Assembly: GCA_035578175.1 (NCBI GenBank)
Contig: JAQMRL010000003.1
Span: 27,166,672-27,230,671 of the forward strand
Direction: 5' to 3'
DNA from: Catonia carolina
Lineage: Eukaryota > Arthropoda > Insecta > Hemiptera > Achilidae
DNA: 64,000 nt
Both the position numbers and the translations under genes were made by a program. Below the pieces are notes generated by a model, which ran no database searches, was not told the DNA's origin, and saw only the letters and a list, made by a program, of their open reading frames with translations. Positions 46,089-56,289 of the stretch are shown in pieces (position 1 is the first letter of the stretch; every line of letters starts with the position of its first letter).

Positions 46089-46420
46089 ATGGTAGGTGTT
46101 TGTAAATTTCATGAAAAAAGTGGATTTTTTAAACTTGGTGAAGTGCCGAAATTGCAACTATGCGACAGTGAAGAGGTTGCGCAAATCTTTGAAAGATGTC
46201 TCTATTTTGACGTCGAAAGATTGGAGACATCTGAAAAGATACAAGTTTCTCTGTGGAAACCACAGGGAGTAGGGCAGCAATGCTGCTAGATGAGGAGAGC
46301 TGTAAGTTGTTCGCTCAGTTTGCAGAGAGGGTGATCGAGAGACTGCGGAGGGAGGAGATATTTGGGGACCAGCAGAATCATCCTATCCCACCAAACATGA
46401 TTCCTGTTCCAATCTCATAA
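46089..46420 (+). pseudogene. Unknown protein X (cassette copy 2, one frameshift)
   Basis: The frame starts at an ATG (46,089) after an upstream stop and reads VCKFHEKSGFFKLGEVPKLQ, EEVAQIFERCLYFDVER and ETSEKIQVSLWKP. Loss of one base near 46,281 shifts the frame; the downstream part reads AMLLDEESCKLFAQFAERVI, ERLRREEIFGDQQ and ends PVPIS with TAA at 46,418-46,420, directly followed by AATAAA. The original product would have been about 110 residues: a beta-rich first part and a C-terminal helix. Copy 1 shares the start-distal half and the stop. I do not recognise the family; similarity in layout to PC4-like single-strand DNA-binding proteins is only an inference. Confidence 0.45.
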
Positions 46421-46426
46421 AATAAA
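46421..46426 (+). promoter_or_regulatory. Polyadenylation signal after protein X
   Basis: AATAAA immediately follows the TAA stop of protein X, as expected for a compact gene end. Confidence 0.45.
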
Positions 46427-46546
46427 CACACTTATTTTCTGAGCTGGTGATGAGAGAGATGAATGAACGCGAAAGAGTAAATGTTGACAGTTCCCTTTTA
46501 TTATTAAATTAACAGTTTCAAGGGAAGTAGAGGATTTTTGCAGATG

Positions 46547-46699
46547 TCAGATCAAGTTGCCAGGTGGCAGGATTTTGGTTAGTAGGCGGTTGCGGCCTCC
46601 TTTGGGCTGGACAAGGACGTCTGAAATGAGTCCAACATTACTTCCCCATTGTAAAGGAGTGAACATGAGTTTTTGTTGCCACCTTGGATACAAAAAAGC
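46547..46699 (-). pseudogene. Unknown protein Y, C-terminal part (cassette copy 2, one frameshift)
   Basis: The reverse strand reads RFFVSKVATKTHVHSFTMGK, then after a one-base loss SNVGLISDVLVQPKGGRNRL and LTKILPPGNLI with TGA at 46,549-46,547. It aligns with 2,866-3,027 over its whole length and shares the stop. Function unknown. Confidence 0.45.
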
Positions 46700-46704
46700 G
46701 GGTT

Positions 46705-47268
46705 AACCTCGCACACACTGCCAGCTTCCGCAGTTAGCAAGAATTAAGAGGGCTAAGTAATTATCCAATACAATCTTCTGATGATAGTTCAATATTGTAT
46801 TTGTACCGTAAACGTATTTATTACATAAACAATGGCGTAAGTAACAAAAAGTTGAAAAAAATGGAAAATTAAAAAAATTAGCTTACTTTACTTTATTCTA
46901 ACAGGTGTTTCAAAACGGACGCAACCGTAATATTAAGATGGTAGAAGTAACGAATAGGAACATAAAGTAAGCCCCAAGCATGTCTTCTTTTTAGGCGACG
47001 ATTGTCGTTTGGATTGTCTAACAACGAAATGCCCAGATGATTTGGATGTGGCTCACGTGTTCTTTACTTTCTGTACCAAATACAAGTATGTTGATTTCTT
47101 GTGGAACTGAAGAGATGTTTAGAACTCTATGTAGTGATGTTATATTATGTGCCAAAATTTGATTGTTCTGAGTAATTTCGATTGGAATCTTTGCAGGGTT
47201 TCTGTATTTGAATGACTCCTGAGCCCCCTGTAATTGGTTTGAGAATTAATTTTTACCTTAAAAGTTTT
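46705..47268. other. Spacer without recognisable features
   Basis: No gene seen. Confidence 0.3.
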
Positions 47269-47271
47269 TTT

Positions 47272-47400
47272 GGCCTCATCCGTGGCGTAGCCGTTAGCGT
47301 ATTACGTTGCTAAGTGGAGGTTCTGGGATCAATTACAAGCCAGGGTTTGGAAGATAAATTAAACGTTCAAACCCACCGTTTCTCAATCGAAAGTAGTCGC
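47272..47400 (+). repeat. tRNA-like SINE fragment, family S3
   Basis: Box-A-like GTGGCGTAGCCGTTAGCG and box-B-like TCTGGGATCAATTAC at tRNA spacing, followed by AAGCCAGGGTTTGG. No second copy in the window. Confidence 0.45.
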
Positions 47401-47404
47401 TAAT

Positions 47405-48460
47405 GATCAAGTTGTTGATGCGACATTCCCACAAGAAACGTTTACATTTCAATTCAGTGTTGACCGTTTACAACCGATAAAACTGTTTAAATTTAGAATA
47501 TGTAATAAATAACCTAATTTACAATAATTTGTTCTCACAAGGAGTATGGTATTATTACAAAAAAAAGATTTTCCAGAATAGTAATTTCCCACGGACAGAA
47601 TAAGTGTTAAAAAAGAAAATTGATAAGTTTTATTAAATAAGCTTAAGGAAATAAAAAATATCTGCCATTAAAAAAATCCTGAAATAGATATATTAGACAT
47701 ATAAATATTATAATATAGATATGACATATAGATAGATATTATAATAGACATATTATAAATGAACGACAAAATATATATTTAAAAACAACAATATAAACTT
47801 TACCCTATGACTCGGAACATAAAAACTAGTTAATTTAATTGTTTTATTTATGTATACCCAGCAATTAAATTAAAAATATTTATGTAGTTTCTTAACATTC
47901 AAAATTATAAATTTTATGAACAATAAACAGGAAAGTTTAGGTTTTTTTAGTGTTCAAATTTTTCATTTAAACCCGGAAGTTTTTGTTCGCACTCCTAGAA
48001 AGACCACTACGGAAATTACTCCTTTATAGCTAAAAGAAATGCAACATAAAATAGAAAAGAATATGATGAAACCGAATAATTACGAACGAATATAAAGTAT
48101 GAAATTTCATCTTTTGTGTTTTATAATTTTATTTTTGTTAAGCCGACATTTAATAATGATTCTATTGTAACATAAAAAGTAATGAGAGATCATGACTATG
48201 TTCAGTATTATCATCAAAGCTTCTAAAGTCTAAACCAACATTACAGAGTAACATTTTCTTTTATTATACTCAACGTAATTGCAAACAAACGGATGTCATA
48301 TTGCCTGGGATAAAATAGAATTTTATTCTGTTTGTGAAATGTTTTAATTATTTGTGATATATTGATTTGGGATGACTACAAAGGATTTTAACCAATAAAG
48401 AAAGGTAGCAAATTTAGAAATTAAATCTTCGTGATATCCATTCAGTCGTTTTTGAAAATT
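47405..48460. other. AT-rich stretch without recognisable features
   Basis: ATAGATAT-type simple sequence is found at 47,690-47,760. No gene seen. Confidence 0.3.
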
Positions 48461-48462
48461 AT

Positions 48463-48958
48463 AAATCTCGTGTGATACACTCTCACGCTTTGTCTTGCCA
48501 ATGAAAATAATGAGAAATGTACCCTATGTTTAATCAAGAGTAAACAGTATAAAATTAAAACATGAACAATTTCAATAATGAATGAATGACACAAAATGAA
48601 AATCATCCCTTGTATGATTTAAAAATACTACAGAAAATCACTAATTGACGCTAACTAGGCTCTGCAGTATGAAAAGGTTTGAAATAAAAATTGTAGGATT
48701 TTTAATTTCCTATAACTTTGATAATATACAATTTTCTTGTAAAATGTATACTAAAGTAGAAATCTTAAAAAAATCCCATTTTCCGATTAAAACAAACAAT
48801 ATACAGAAAATTACTAATTGACGCCAAAGAGTCTCTAAAAAAATAAATGCTAGGTACAAAAGGCGTTAGTTTTTTAATTTGCTACAACTTTGATTGTGTA
48901 CTCTTGTTATAAATTCACATTAAAACCGCAATCCTAAAGAAACTTTCAAATTTCAAGG
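48463..48958 (-). repeat. Rep-A repeat, copy e (partial)
   Basis: Right-end motif GTGTGATACACTCTCACGC, then TGTCTTGCCAATG, GAATGACACAAAATGAAAAT, CACTAATTGACGCTAACTAG, TAGGATTTTTAATTTCC and a second ACTAATTGACGCCAAAGAG unit. The left part and the TG tract are missing. Confidence 0.65.
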
Positions 48959-48959
48959 A

Positions 48960-49538
48960 GTTCTGTTTCCCGGGCTGATTTATTCTTTTACAACTCGTTT
49001 GACAGGTGTCACAGGCAGCGGCTTTCGCTGAATAGTTCTAAAACACGCACGGTCATTTCTTCTGACCAACGAGGCGCCATTTCAACAAACTATATTAACA
49101 CTGATATGTACATAAATGAATACAACATCACAGTTCGAAGCTTAATTCTGACTGAACTAAACAACCTGACCTGCTAGTCTGCTTGAGACATGCCATCCAC
49201 ACGACACAAGTGTCGTTTGCAGGTCGATGGCAAGTCCATTTTTCATTGGTGGGGGAGGGGGCGGTTGTCTACTACCGGGGAGATCAACCTGCCGCCTAAA
49301 TTTGCTGCCAACTTGCTACTCAATTTAAGACAGTGCTGCCCAATTGAGATTGTTTTAAGACAGTGCTTCTCAATTCAAGTGACTTGTCTATTTACTGGCC
49401 TCCAACGCGGCTTAAGTGTCGTCGGTTTTTCTCCACACTCTGATTACCTTCTCTAAGGCAGAGTTGAAAAGCAGCAGTGATAATTTTATTTATAATAAAA
49501 TAAAAAAATATATAATAAAATAAGATTTATAATATACT
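48960..49538. other. Spacer with a 33-bp direct repeat
   Basis: TTTAAGACAGTGCTGCCCAATTGA and TTTTAAGACAGTGCTTCTCAATTCA lie about 33 bases apart near 49,322-49,380; CAGTGCTTCTCAA is hAT-terminus-like, but no partner was found. The open frame here has no recognisable content. Confidence 0.3.
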
Positions 49539-50103
49539 ACAATAAATTTTGTTTATTATAATGCTATTTATAATTATTTTCGGCCTTACTTGCATTTTAG
49601 CACAAAATGTATAAAGAAAGTAATAGACAATATAAAAATCTGCAATTTTTATTTTAAACATTTCTTTATATACTGCTTAGTTTAGCGGTAATTAGTGCTT
49701 TTCTGGTTTTTTTATAAAAAATCTGTAAAAATAATTATTTCAGATTTTGGCCTTAGTATGCATTTTACGCCAAAGTCTGTAATCAAATTTATAGCAAATT
49801 AACAGATTTACAACTTTTACTTTAAGCATTTTTCTCTACAGAGACTACTATAGTTTAGCGTCAAAGAGTGACTTTCCGTATTATTAAGCCAAACTAAGGT
49901 TGGTTTTCAATTTGCATCATTCACTCTTGATTAAAATAAGGTTATGGTATTTTTTTTTGTCTTGAATTTTTATTACGGTACTGTACATTGAGCTGCACAA
50001 TTTCCGTAAATGATATTTAAATGGTGGTGGGGAGTTTCGCATTAAGGAGAAGAGGTACCCAGTGGCACATTCTCCATTTGTAACTATGGGTATTATCCGT
50101 TAT

Positions 50104-52799
50104 TTAGACCAAGAGGTCTCTACTCCATTTTCGCCTTAGACGTCGCACAGGTGGAAAGTTCCTTGTAGCTAGATCACGGGCTAGTTGGTTTGGATGGACA
50201 TCTAGTCGTTCGTGAAATTTACTATACAGGACGCGGTTAGCTCCTTCACTGTCGGAATTTTGAAATCGTCGTGGAGGGTTTTATTGCTTACATAATAAGG
50301 AGCGCCAGAAGCAAGTCTTAAGAATTTTGATTGAAAGGCCTGGATCGACTTTAAATTACTCTCTGCCGCTACTCCAAATAGCTGGACACCATAAGTCCAG
50401 ATAGGTCTCAAAAGGGTTTTGTATAATAAAATTTTGGAGCGGAGGTTCAATTTCGATCGAGGGTTAATTAAGCAGTAAAGTAGCTTCTGGCGGCGGTTAA
50501 GTTCTAAACGTTTAGTACGCAGATGATGCTTCCAAGTTAGTCGTCTGTCAAGCCACAAATCAAGATACCGCACCACTCTGGCTTGGGGGATATGAACGTT
50601 ATTCAGCATCACAGGTGGACAAGTTTGACGTCGTAAGGTAAACGTAACCTGTGTTGACTTAACTGGGTTCACCTTAATACGCAAACGGGTAAGCCAGTCC
50701 TGTATTAATAAAAGATGTCGCTGTACTAACCTGGAAGCCTCATCCGCGCCCTTTTCCCGTACAAGAATTGCTGTGTCGTCAGCATACGTCGCGGTTACCG
50801 ATGTGTCCAAAATAGGCATATCCGATGCAAATACGCTATATAGAAATGGGGATAGTATTGCCCCTTGGGGTACTCCGGCGTTAATTTTGTGCAGCTCAGA
50901 GTAAGCAGTACCGTGCTGGACTTCAAAGAATCTATGCTCTAAAAATGATTTTACAACCAAATAGTACGAATCACTTAAAACACTTTTCAATTTAAATAGT
51001 AGTCCATCATGCCATACTTTGTCGAACGCGGAGCTGATATCCAAGAAAATGCCAGTGACATACTCTTTCCTTTCTAGACCCTCCGAAATGAAGTCCACAA
51101 CTCGGTGCAGTTGTTGTGTCGTCGAATGTAGCGGCCGAAATTCAAATTGATGAGGTGGAATAATGTTGGCGTTTTCACATTGCATCTGCAAGCGTGGTAG
51201 TAAGAGACGTTCGAATAATTTTCCTGTCGTCGGAAGGAGACTGATAGGACGGTAGGATGAAGGCAGGTAATACGGCTTTCCGGGCTTCAAGAAAAGCTTA
51301 ACTACGGCAAATTTTCATTGTCCAGGAACATACGCCACACGAAGGACTGCATTGAATAATAGTAGTAAAAAGCGTAAGCCGTTTCTCGGTAGGTGTTGCA
51401 GTATCTCAGATGTAATGAGATCAAATCCCGGCGATTTTCTCTTTGGAAGCCGTTGTACTGCCTTTTCGATATCATCGATCGTAAATGGTTGTGGAGGCAG
51501 TGAAAGCAGGAGAGGCGACTGCAGTTCTTCATCGACGGTTTGTATAAAATTCACGTCCTGCACATCTTCGTGTGGTTTGAATACACTGGTTAGATGAGTC
51601 GCAAAGAGAGTAGCTTTCTCGTTTTCCGTTTTCGCCCAAGTATCATCTGGATTTATCAGCGGCAAAGAAACACTTCGGTGTTGTAAAAGCTTCTTAGATG
51701 TCCGCCATAGTGAGTCTGTGCTTTCATTCATCGATGTTAAAAAAGTCTCAAAATGCTCTGCTTTTAATCTGGCTAATTCTTTCTTCAGACGGTTGGCGAT
51801 TCTATTGAGATATTGTTTATCGTCTGGTAGACGAGAATTTTGTCACCTGTGTCTAGCTTGTCTTTTCTCTCGTATCAGGCGTCTAACATACTGCGGAACA
51901 TCTTGAGTGGTAGGGTAACGTTTAATGGGTGTAGATGATTCCCAGGCAGCTTTCTGTACTTCGGTCGTAAAATGTTGCACAGCCTTGTCAAGATCGGCAT
52001 TCGATTTAAGTGGTATGTTTTGCGTTAGGTTGTTCTCAATTTTTTCTTTGAATGAATCCCAGTTCATTCGTCCTAGATTTAGAGTTGGTTTTGGTGGGGT
52101 CAGCACCGGTTCAGTGCTCAGCGTAGTGACTACAACCGAGTGGTCAGAGGAGAGATCATTTGTAGCTGTAGTTGCAAGGTGGTAGTTTCACATTCCTTTG
52201 GAGAAAAGAAAATCGAGCAGATCAGGTTGACGGTTTCTAGCAGCGGGCCAATAGTTTGGTGTACCTGGAGAATGTACTTGTAACTGGCCATCACAAATAA
52301 CTTTGTGAAGGGCTCGACCTCTTGATGTTGTAAGACGTGAGCCCCAGGCTGGATGTTTGGCGTTGAAATCTCCTCCTGCAATGAAGCAATCGCCTAGATC
52401 AGAACGCAATTGCTGGAAATGTCTCTCATTTGTCAGCGGGCGAGGTGGGCAGTAGATTGCAGCTGTAGTGACGTCAAACCCACGTGTTAACACAGTTATT
52501 GCTGTGGCTTGCAAATGTTCACTAGGTGGTGTCATAGGATGGAAATCATGTTGGATTCCTCGTCGTATTAATATTGCAGTTCCACCATGACCTGTATCGT
52601 CTGGATGATCAGTTCTGTAGATGTTAAATCCTTGGATATTCAAGCGACTGCGAGAAGTCAGGTGTGTTTCTGTTAGCAAAGCAATGTCAATACGCTCTTC
52701 ATGTAGAAATAGTTCTACTTCATTTCGGTGTTGAAGGATGCCATTGGCGTTCCATAACATGATGACGAGTGAACTAGCTGTTGTTCTATTATTTACCAT
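50104..52799 (-). pseudogene. Jockey-type ORF2: endonuclease and reverse transcriptase, four point breaks
   Basis: The N-terminal ~230 codons are an exonuclease-endonuclease-phosphatase domain: MLWNANGILQHRNEV, LLTETHLT, YCPPRPLT, GGDFNAKHPAWGS and SSDHSVV. The central RT has the motifs YRPISLLPTTGKLFERLL, FLDISSAFDKVWHDGLLFKL, INAGVPQGAILSPFLYSVF and an intact TYADDTAILV. The C-terminus has LLYKTLLRPIWTYGVQLFG and, after the frameshift, HPNQLARDLATRNFPP and a TAA at 50,106-50,104. Breaks: TGA at 52,190-52,188, 51,845-51,843 and 51,317-51,315, all in frame (the last two at positions where relatives usually have Trp), and loss of one A near 50,220. About 900 codons is normal for Jockey-type ORF2. 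Confidence 0.9.
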
Positions 52800-54044
52800 G
52801 GCTGGTTAAGAGCATCTGGATCAGTTGACTCATCATTGTGATGACCGGAGGGAAGAGGTCTTTTATTTCTGTGAGGAAACTTGTAAGCTGATTTGAAATA
52901 TCCTGAGATGTAGGCAAACAGTCGTGTTCAGCTGGCTTCTGGTCAGATTTCACAGCTTGACTGTTTTTGGTAACGTAATTGTTTGACTACGAGTTTCAGA
53001 GGTACCAGGTGGCGGTAAGATTGGATAGTTAGAATCTGTTGAAGATAATTTCTTCGTATCGGTCACTGTTGATGCTGGAGATCGACGGTGCTGTAATTGG
53101 CGGTGTACTGTACAACCTCTGTAATTGGATGGGTGTGCCCCGCCGCATAAAACACATGTCGGCGGTGTTTCTCGGGTTTTAGAGCATGAGCTCGACTTGT
53201 GTGGACCTGCACACCGCACACAGCGGGGTAATAAATTACAGTAGGTTTTAGTGTGACCGTATCGTTGGCAGCGGGCACACTGAGCGATTTGTCGCCTTTG
53301 CCTCGGTTCTTCGATTTTAACATTACATTGGAGCAGTGCGGTCAAGTCAAAAATTTCACCATTTTTCTTATCTAGCTCCAAATCAATGTAAAAAAGTGGT
53401 AACTTTACTTTATCGCGAGACAGTATGTTTGTCACATTACGCACCTTAAACCCTAATTTCGTAACTTCCTCGCTAATTATTTCTGAGGGTATAGTGTGGT
53501 GCAACCCTCGTACTACTACACGATATGCTTTGTCATCCTTTAATTGGTAAGTGTGGAATTCTGCGTTGTTAGTGCGCAGGCACTGTACTAGCCTCCTATA
53601 ATCATCAGAATGTAGTGTGTAGATAGTGATGCCGGTTCTTGTAGCGGTACAGCGGTATTTATCTGTACCTAGCAAATTCGTGAGATAACCCTGAAATTTC
53701 ACGAAATCCACGTCTGATTTCAAGTGCACAGGAGGAGGCCTAGACTGTTTTGTTGTAATAGGTGATGTACTGGAGTGACCTGTAACGCTTTCTTCTACTG
53801 CATCTGCTGCAGTCGGAAGTGGGTCGAATCTGTTTGAAATTGGGACGTGTCCGTCCCTCACTCGAGGGTCCCTAAAACGTTTAGTTGAACTATTATTTGG
53901 CAGACTATTTTCATGTAATTGCCTTTTTCTCTTGGGAACGACATCTGTCCACTCTATTCTATCTGTATCGCTAGAATTGTTGTCGACGTGAGCACTTATT
54001 ATCGACAACATTTAGGACGTGCTCATGGTTGCCTGATCGGCCAT
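52789..54044 (-). pseudogene. Jockey-type ORF1: gag-like nucleic-acid-binding protein, frameshifted
   Basis: From the Met at 54,011: a basic stretch (VPKRKRQ, residues ~25-31), a Pro/Ser-rich linker, a PRE_C2HC-like region (~160-230, VVVRGLHHTIPSEIISEE) and three zinc knuckles: CARCQRYGHTKTYC (245-258), CVRCAGPHKSSSC and CVLCGGAHPSNYRGC. An upstream in-frame ATG at 54,044 is separated by a TAA at 54,014-54,012. Loss of one A in a run near 52,985 ends the frame early at 52,950. The other frame continues, reading SDQKPAEH and DISNQLTSFLTEIKDLF, to a TAA at 52,791-52,789 that overlaps the ORF2 start (ATGGTAAATAA). This overlap is typical of Jockey-type translation coupling. Confidence 0.85.
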
Positions 54045-54345
54045 GGCCGTAGGCGACTGATAAAAATATTAAAATCAAATAAACTATAAAGTCCAGATGT
54101 AAACTAAAATTGGTAAATTATATTGTGCATATAATGTTAAATATCTGCCACTCACCGTTTGCAGCAAAAGTCTTGCTGGTATTAAAATTTAAACAATTTT
54201 TGCTGCGGAAATATAAACACGACTTTTGGTTATGGTTTTGAGGTTTTTTTTTGTTTAGGTTTAATGTTTTATTACTAATGTTAGGTTACATTGTTCATAA
54301 TTTGCATTGTCAAGAGGAAGTCGTGTGAATGTTTCACACTAGATA

Positions 54346-55335
54346 TTTTATTTTGTTTAGGTTAATAAAACAACTTTGAGCTATATTCGTTATTTATCAG
54401 CATTGTAAGGATTAAATATTTTCATTTTCAAAAATCTTGTTTCTTTTACTTCATCTAAGTACAATCGGAAACACTAATGTTCCACATTAAAATACCAATA
54501 CTCAAGGAGAATTTATAAAATGTAAATTTGTTTAATATTTTATTTTAATCGATTAATATTTTTAACCAACAGAAACACTTCAAAAAATTATTAATCTTAT
54601 GTAAATTTTGCTTGTTGAATAATTAAATTTGCTTCATTTACTTCTCGTTAAATAACCATTAAAAGTATCAAAGAGATATCACCGTATTATGTCATGTTAC
54701 AAATCTTTTTGTATATCTACTATGAGAGATAACATTATTCCTCTCATTTGTTTCAGTGGAATTCTGCATCTAAATATTCTTATTTTATCCGCGCTTCATT
54801 CAAAATCATACAAAGCACAGAATATTCTTTATCTGCATTATTCTCTTCATTTAAAATTAACAAAATGAAAAGTAACTTAATTGTTTTTTTATATTTTTTT
54901 AATGTTGATGATAACAATAGAGTTTTCCCTCTCGCCTGTAGATTTTATTTGAATATTTGCATACATGATTGGAGTTGGTATTTTAATAAAATTATATTTT
55001 GCTACTTCAATACGATATAAAGTCATCAGTTAGCATGAGTAATTGTATGATTAAACCATTCGACACAACCGTCAATGACGCCTGTTTGTTCATTCGTGGT
55101 CATTTCAATTGATAAAGAATTATTATATATTTCATTTCTACCTTTTAAATAATACGAGTAAACTTTATAAGAGTTTAATTTATTCATTTAACTGGTTCGT
55201 TACGAGTTAAAAAGTATCGGTTTTTAATGAATGAATGAATGATTGGTGTTTTATTGAAAATTATATCCAACCATTTTATTTTACTTGTGGTTCAAAACGG
55301 TTTATTCCCTGATGAAGTATTTTTTAAATCGCAAA
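54346..55335. other. AT-rich stretch without recognisable features
   Basis: Open frames here are short and AT-driven; none is recognised. Confidence 0.3.
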
Positions 55336-55337
55336 AT

Positions 55338-55690
55338 TAAAAATCTGGTGTGAAACACTCACACAACTTTCTCTTGCCAATGCAAATAATTAAAAATAAA
55401 ACTAAAATTAGTAATAAAATATTAGAAATTAACAAAAAGTAACCTCAATAAACATAACCTAATATTAATCATGAGTAAAAAACGTAAAATGGAAATAAAC
55501 CTGTTTCACTTAAAAATACGGAAAATCGCTCTTTCACGCTAAAGTAAGCTCTTTAGAGGAAAATGCTTAAATAAAAATTGTAGATCTTTTAATTTCCTAA
55601 AAATTTGATTATATACACTTTTGTCGTAAAATTTATTTCGGCCTAAGGCCGAAATCTTAAAAAAACCGATTTTCACACATAGTATCTGAA
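55338..55690 (-). repeat. Rep-A repeat, copy g (partial, well preserved right end)
   Basis: Begins AAAAATCTGGTGTGAAACAC and continues TCACACAACTTTCTCTTGCC, AATGCAAATAATTAAAAATA, AATCATGAGTAAAAAACG, CTTAAAAATACGGAAAATCG and TTGTAGATCTTTTAATTTCC, to GGCCGAAATCTT. Only one internal unit is kept. Confidence 0.75.
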
Positions 55691-55814
55691 ATTTTCTTTA
55701 GCTTTATAAAAATAAATAGCTTATGGTGATTTTATTAAGTATTAAAATATAATTTTTTAATGTATTTTAAATCTCCAGTCTATTTGTATGATACGCCACT
55801 TCCTCAAAATTATA

Positions 55815-56287
55815 GAAAAAGTATCTTGGTCTCTACATCGACAAAGGATTCACGTGGGACCAAATTGTTAACGAAACGCGAAAAATTTGGACGCTAGACG
55901 TAAAAACTTTATTCGTTGAATTCCAGATCTTCTAAACCCCACCTTATTTAAAACTACTAGTTAATAAGTTTTACTTCAGACCCGTTTAGATGTATCGCAG
56001 CCAAATTTACTGTTGTGCCAAATGACTGTTTGGTAAATTTGAAAATACAAAGCTTTCAGCCCAAACTGTTAAGACAGATAACTAATGCTTCCTTTTGCAC
56101 AACGAATGATGCACTACACACATACTTAAACATCCCATATATCAACAATATGTTTCTGCGCACATATACACGATTTATAAAGAAATTACAGAATACTCCG
56201 AACCAACCCATTGTTGACCTTGACACGCTAGATTTACCAAATGCCCCTATACTAAGACTGAAACGACTCTGGAGTAGAGATACATGA
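55815..56287 (+). pseudogene. Jockey-like LINE reverse transcriptase, C-terminal fragment
   Basis: Frames give YLGLYIDKGFTWDQIVNETR, then with breaks NPTLFKTT and IQSFQPKLLRQITNASFCTT, LHTYLNIPYINNMFLRTYTR, FIKKLQNTPNQPIVDLDTLD and LRLKRLWSRDT. The order of boxes matches Jockey-type ORF2 ends, but the sequence differs from the LINEs at 42 and 50-54 kb, indicating a third lineage. The last ~90 codons are open. Confidence 0.6.
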
Positions 56288-56289
56288 AA

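Larger units (their letters stand above)
46060..46700. repeat. Unidentified two-gene cassette, copy 2 (inverted relative to copy 1)
   Basis: Matches 2,868-3,482 in reverse complement across about 600 bases with scattered substitutions and small indels. It extends slightly further on the protein X side, where a start codon is kept. Intergenic distance between the two convergent stops is 126 bases (197 in copy 1). GC content is above the flanks. No terminal repeats or poly(A) tail were found at its edges. Confidence 0.65.
49949..54227 (-). mobile_element. Near-complete Jockey-type LINE (4,279 bp) with 9-bp target duplication
   Basis: GGTTATGGT occurs at 49,940-49,948 and 54,228-54,236, directly flanking the element. 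The 3' end is an A9 tract (T run at about 49,951-49,958 on plus). The order on the minus strand is: a ~180-base 5' UTR, gag-like ORF1 from 54,044 or 54,011, endonuclease/RT ORF2 from 52,799 to 50,104, then a ~150-base 3' UTR. Both ORFs carry a few point breaks, otherwise the coding sequence is continuous. It is the youngest-looking LINE in the window. Confidence 0.9.
49540..54345 (+). repeat. Rep-A repeat, copy f, split by the Jockey-type LINE
   Basis: The left part (49,540-49,948) has TTTAGCGGTAATTAGTG, GGCCTTAGTATGCATTTTAC and TTGATTAAAATAAGGTTATGG. The right part (54,228-54,345) resumes with GGTTATGGTTTTGAGG and runs through ATTACTAATGTTAGGTT to GTGTGAATGTTTCACAC. The order and spacing equal the uninterrupted copy at 10,200-10,512, so the LINE inserted into an existing Rep-A. 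Confidence 0.8.

Noticed and set aside
49322..49482. hAT element suggested by CAGTGCTTCTCAA
   Set aside because: The motif occurs twice in direct orientation and no convincing inverted partner or 8-bp duplication is present.
50104..52799. TGA read as Trp (genetic-code recoding) in ORF2
   Set aside because: Three TGAs among ~900 codons, one not clearly at a Trp site, plus frameshifts in the same element, are better explained by decay or sequencing error. Protein Y here also appears to end in TGA.
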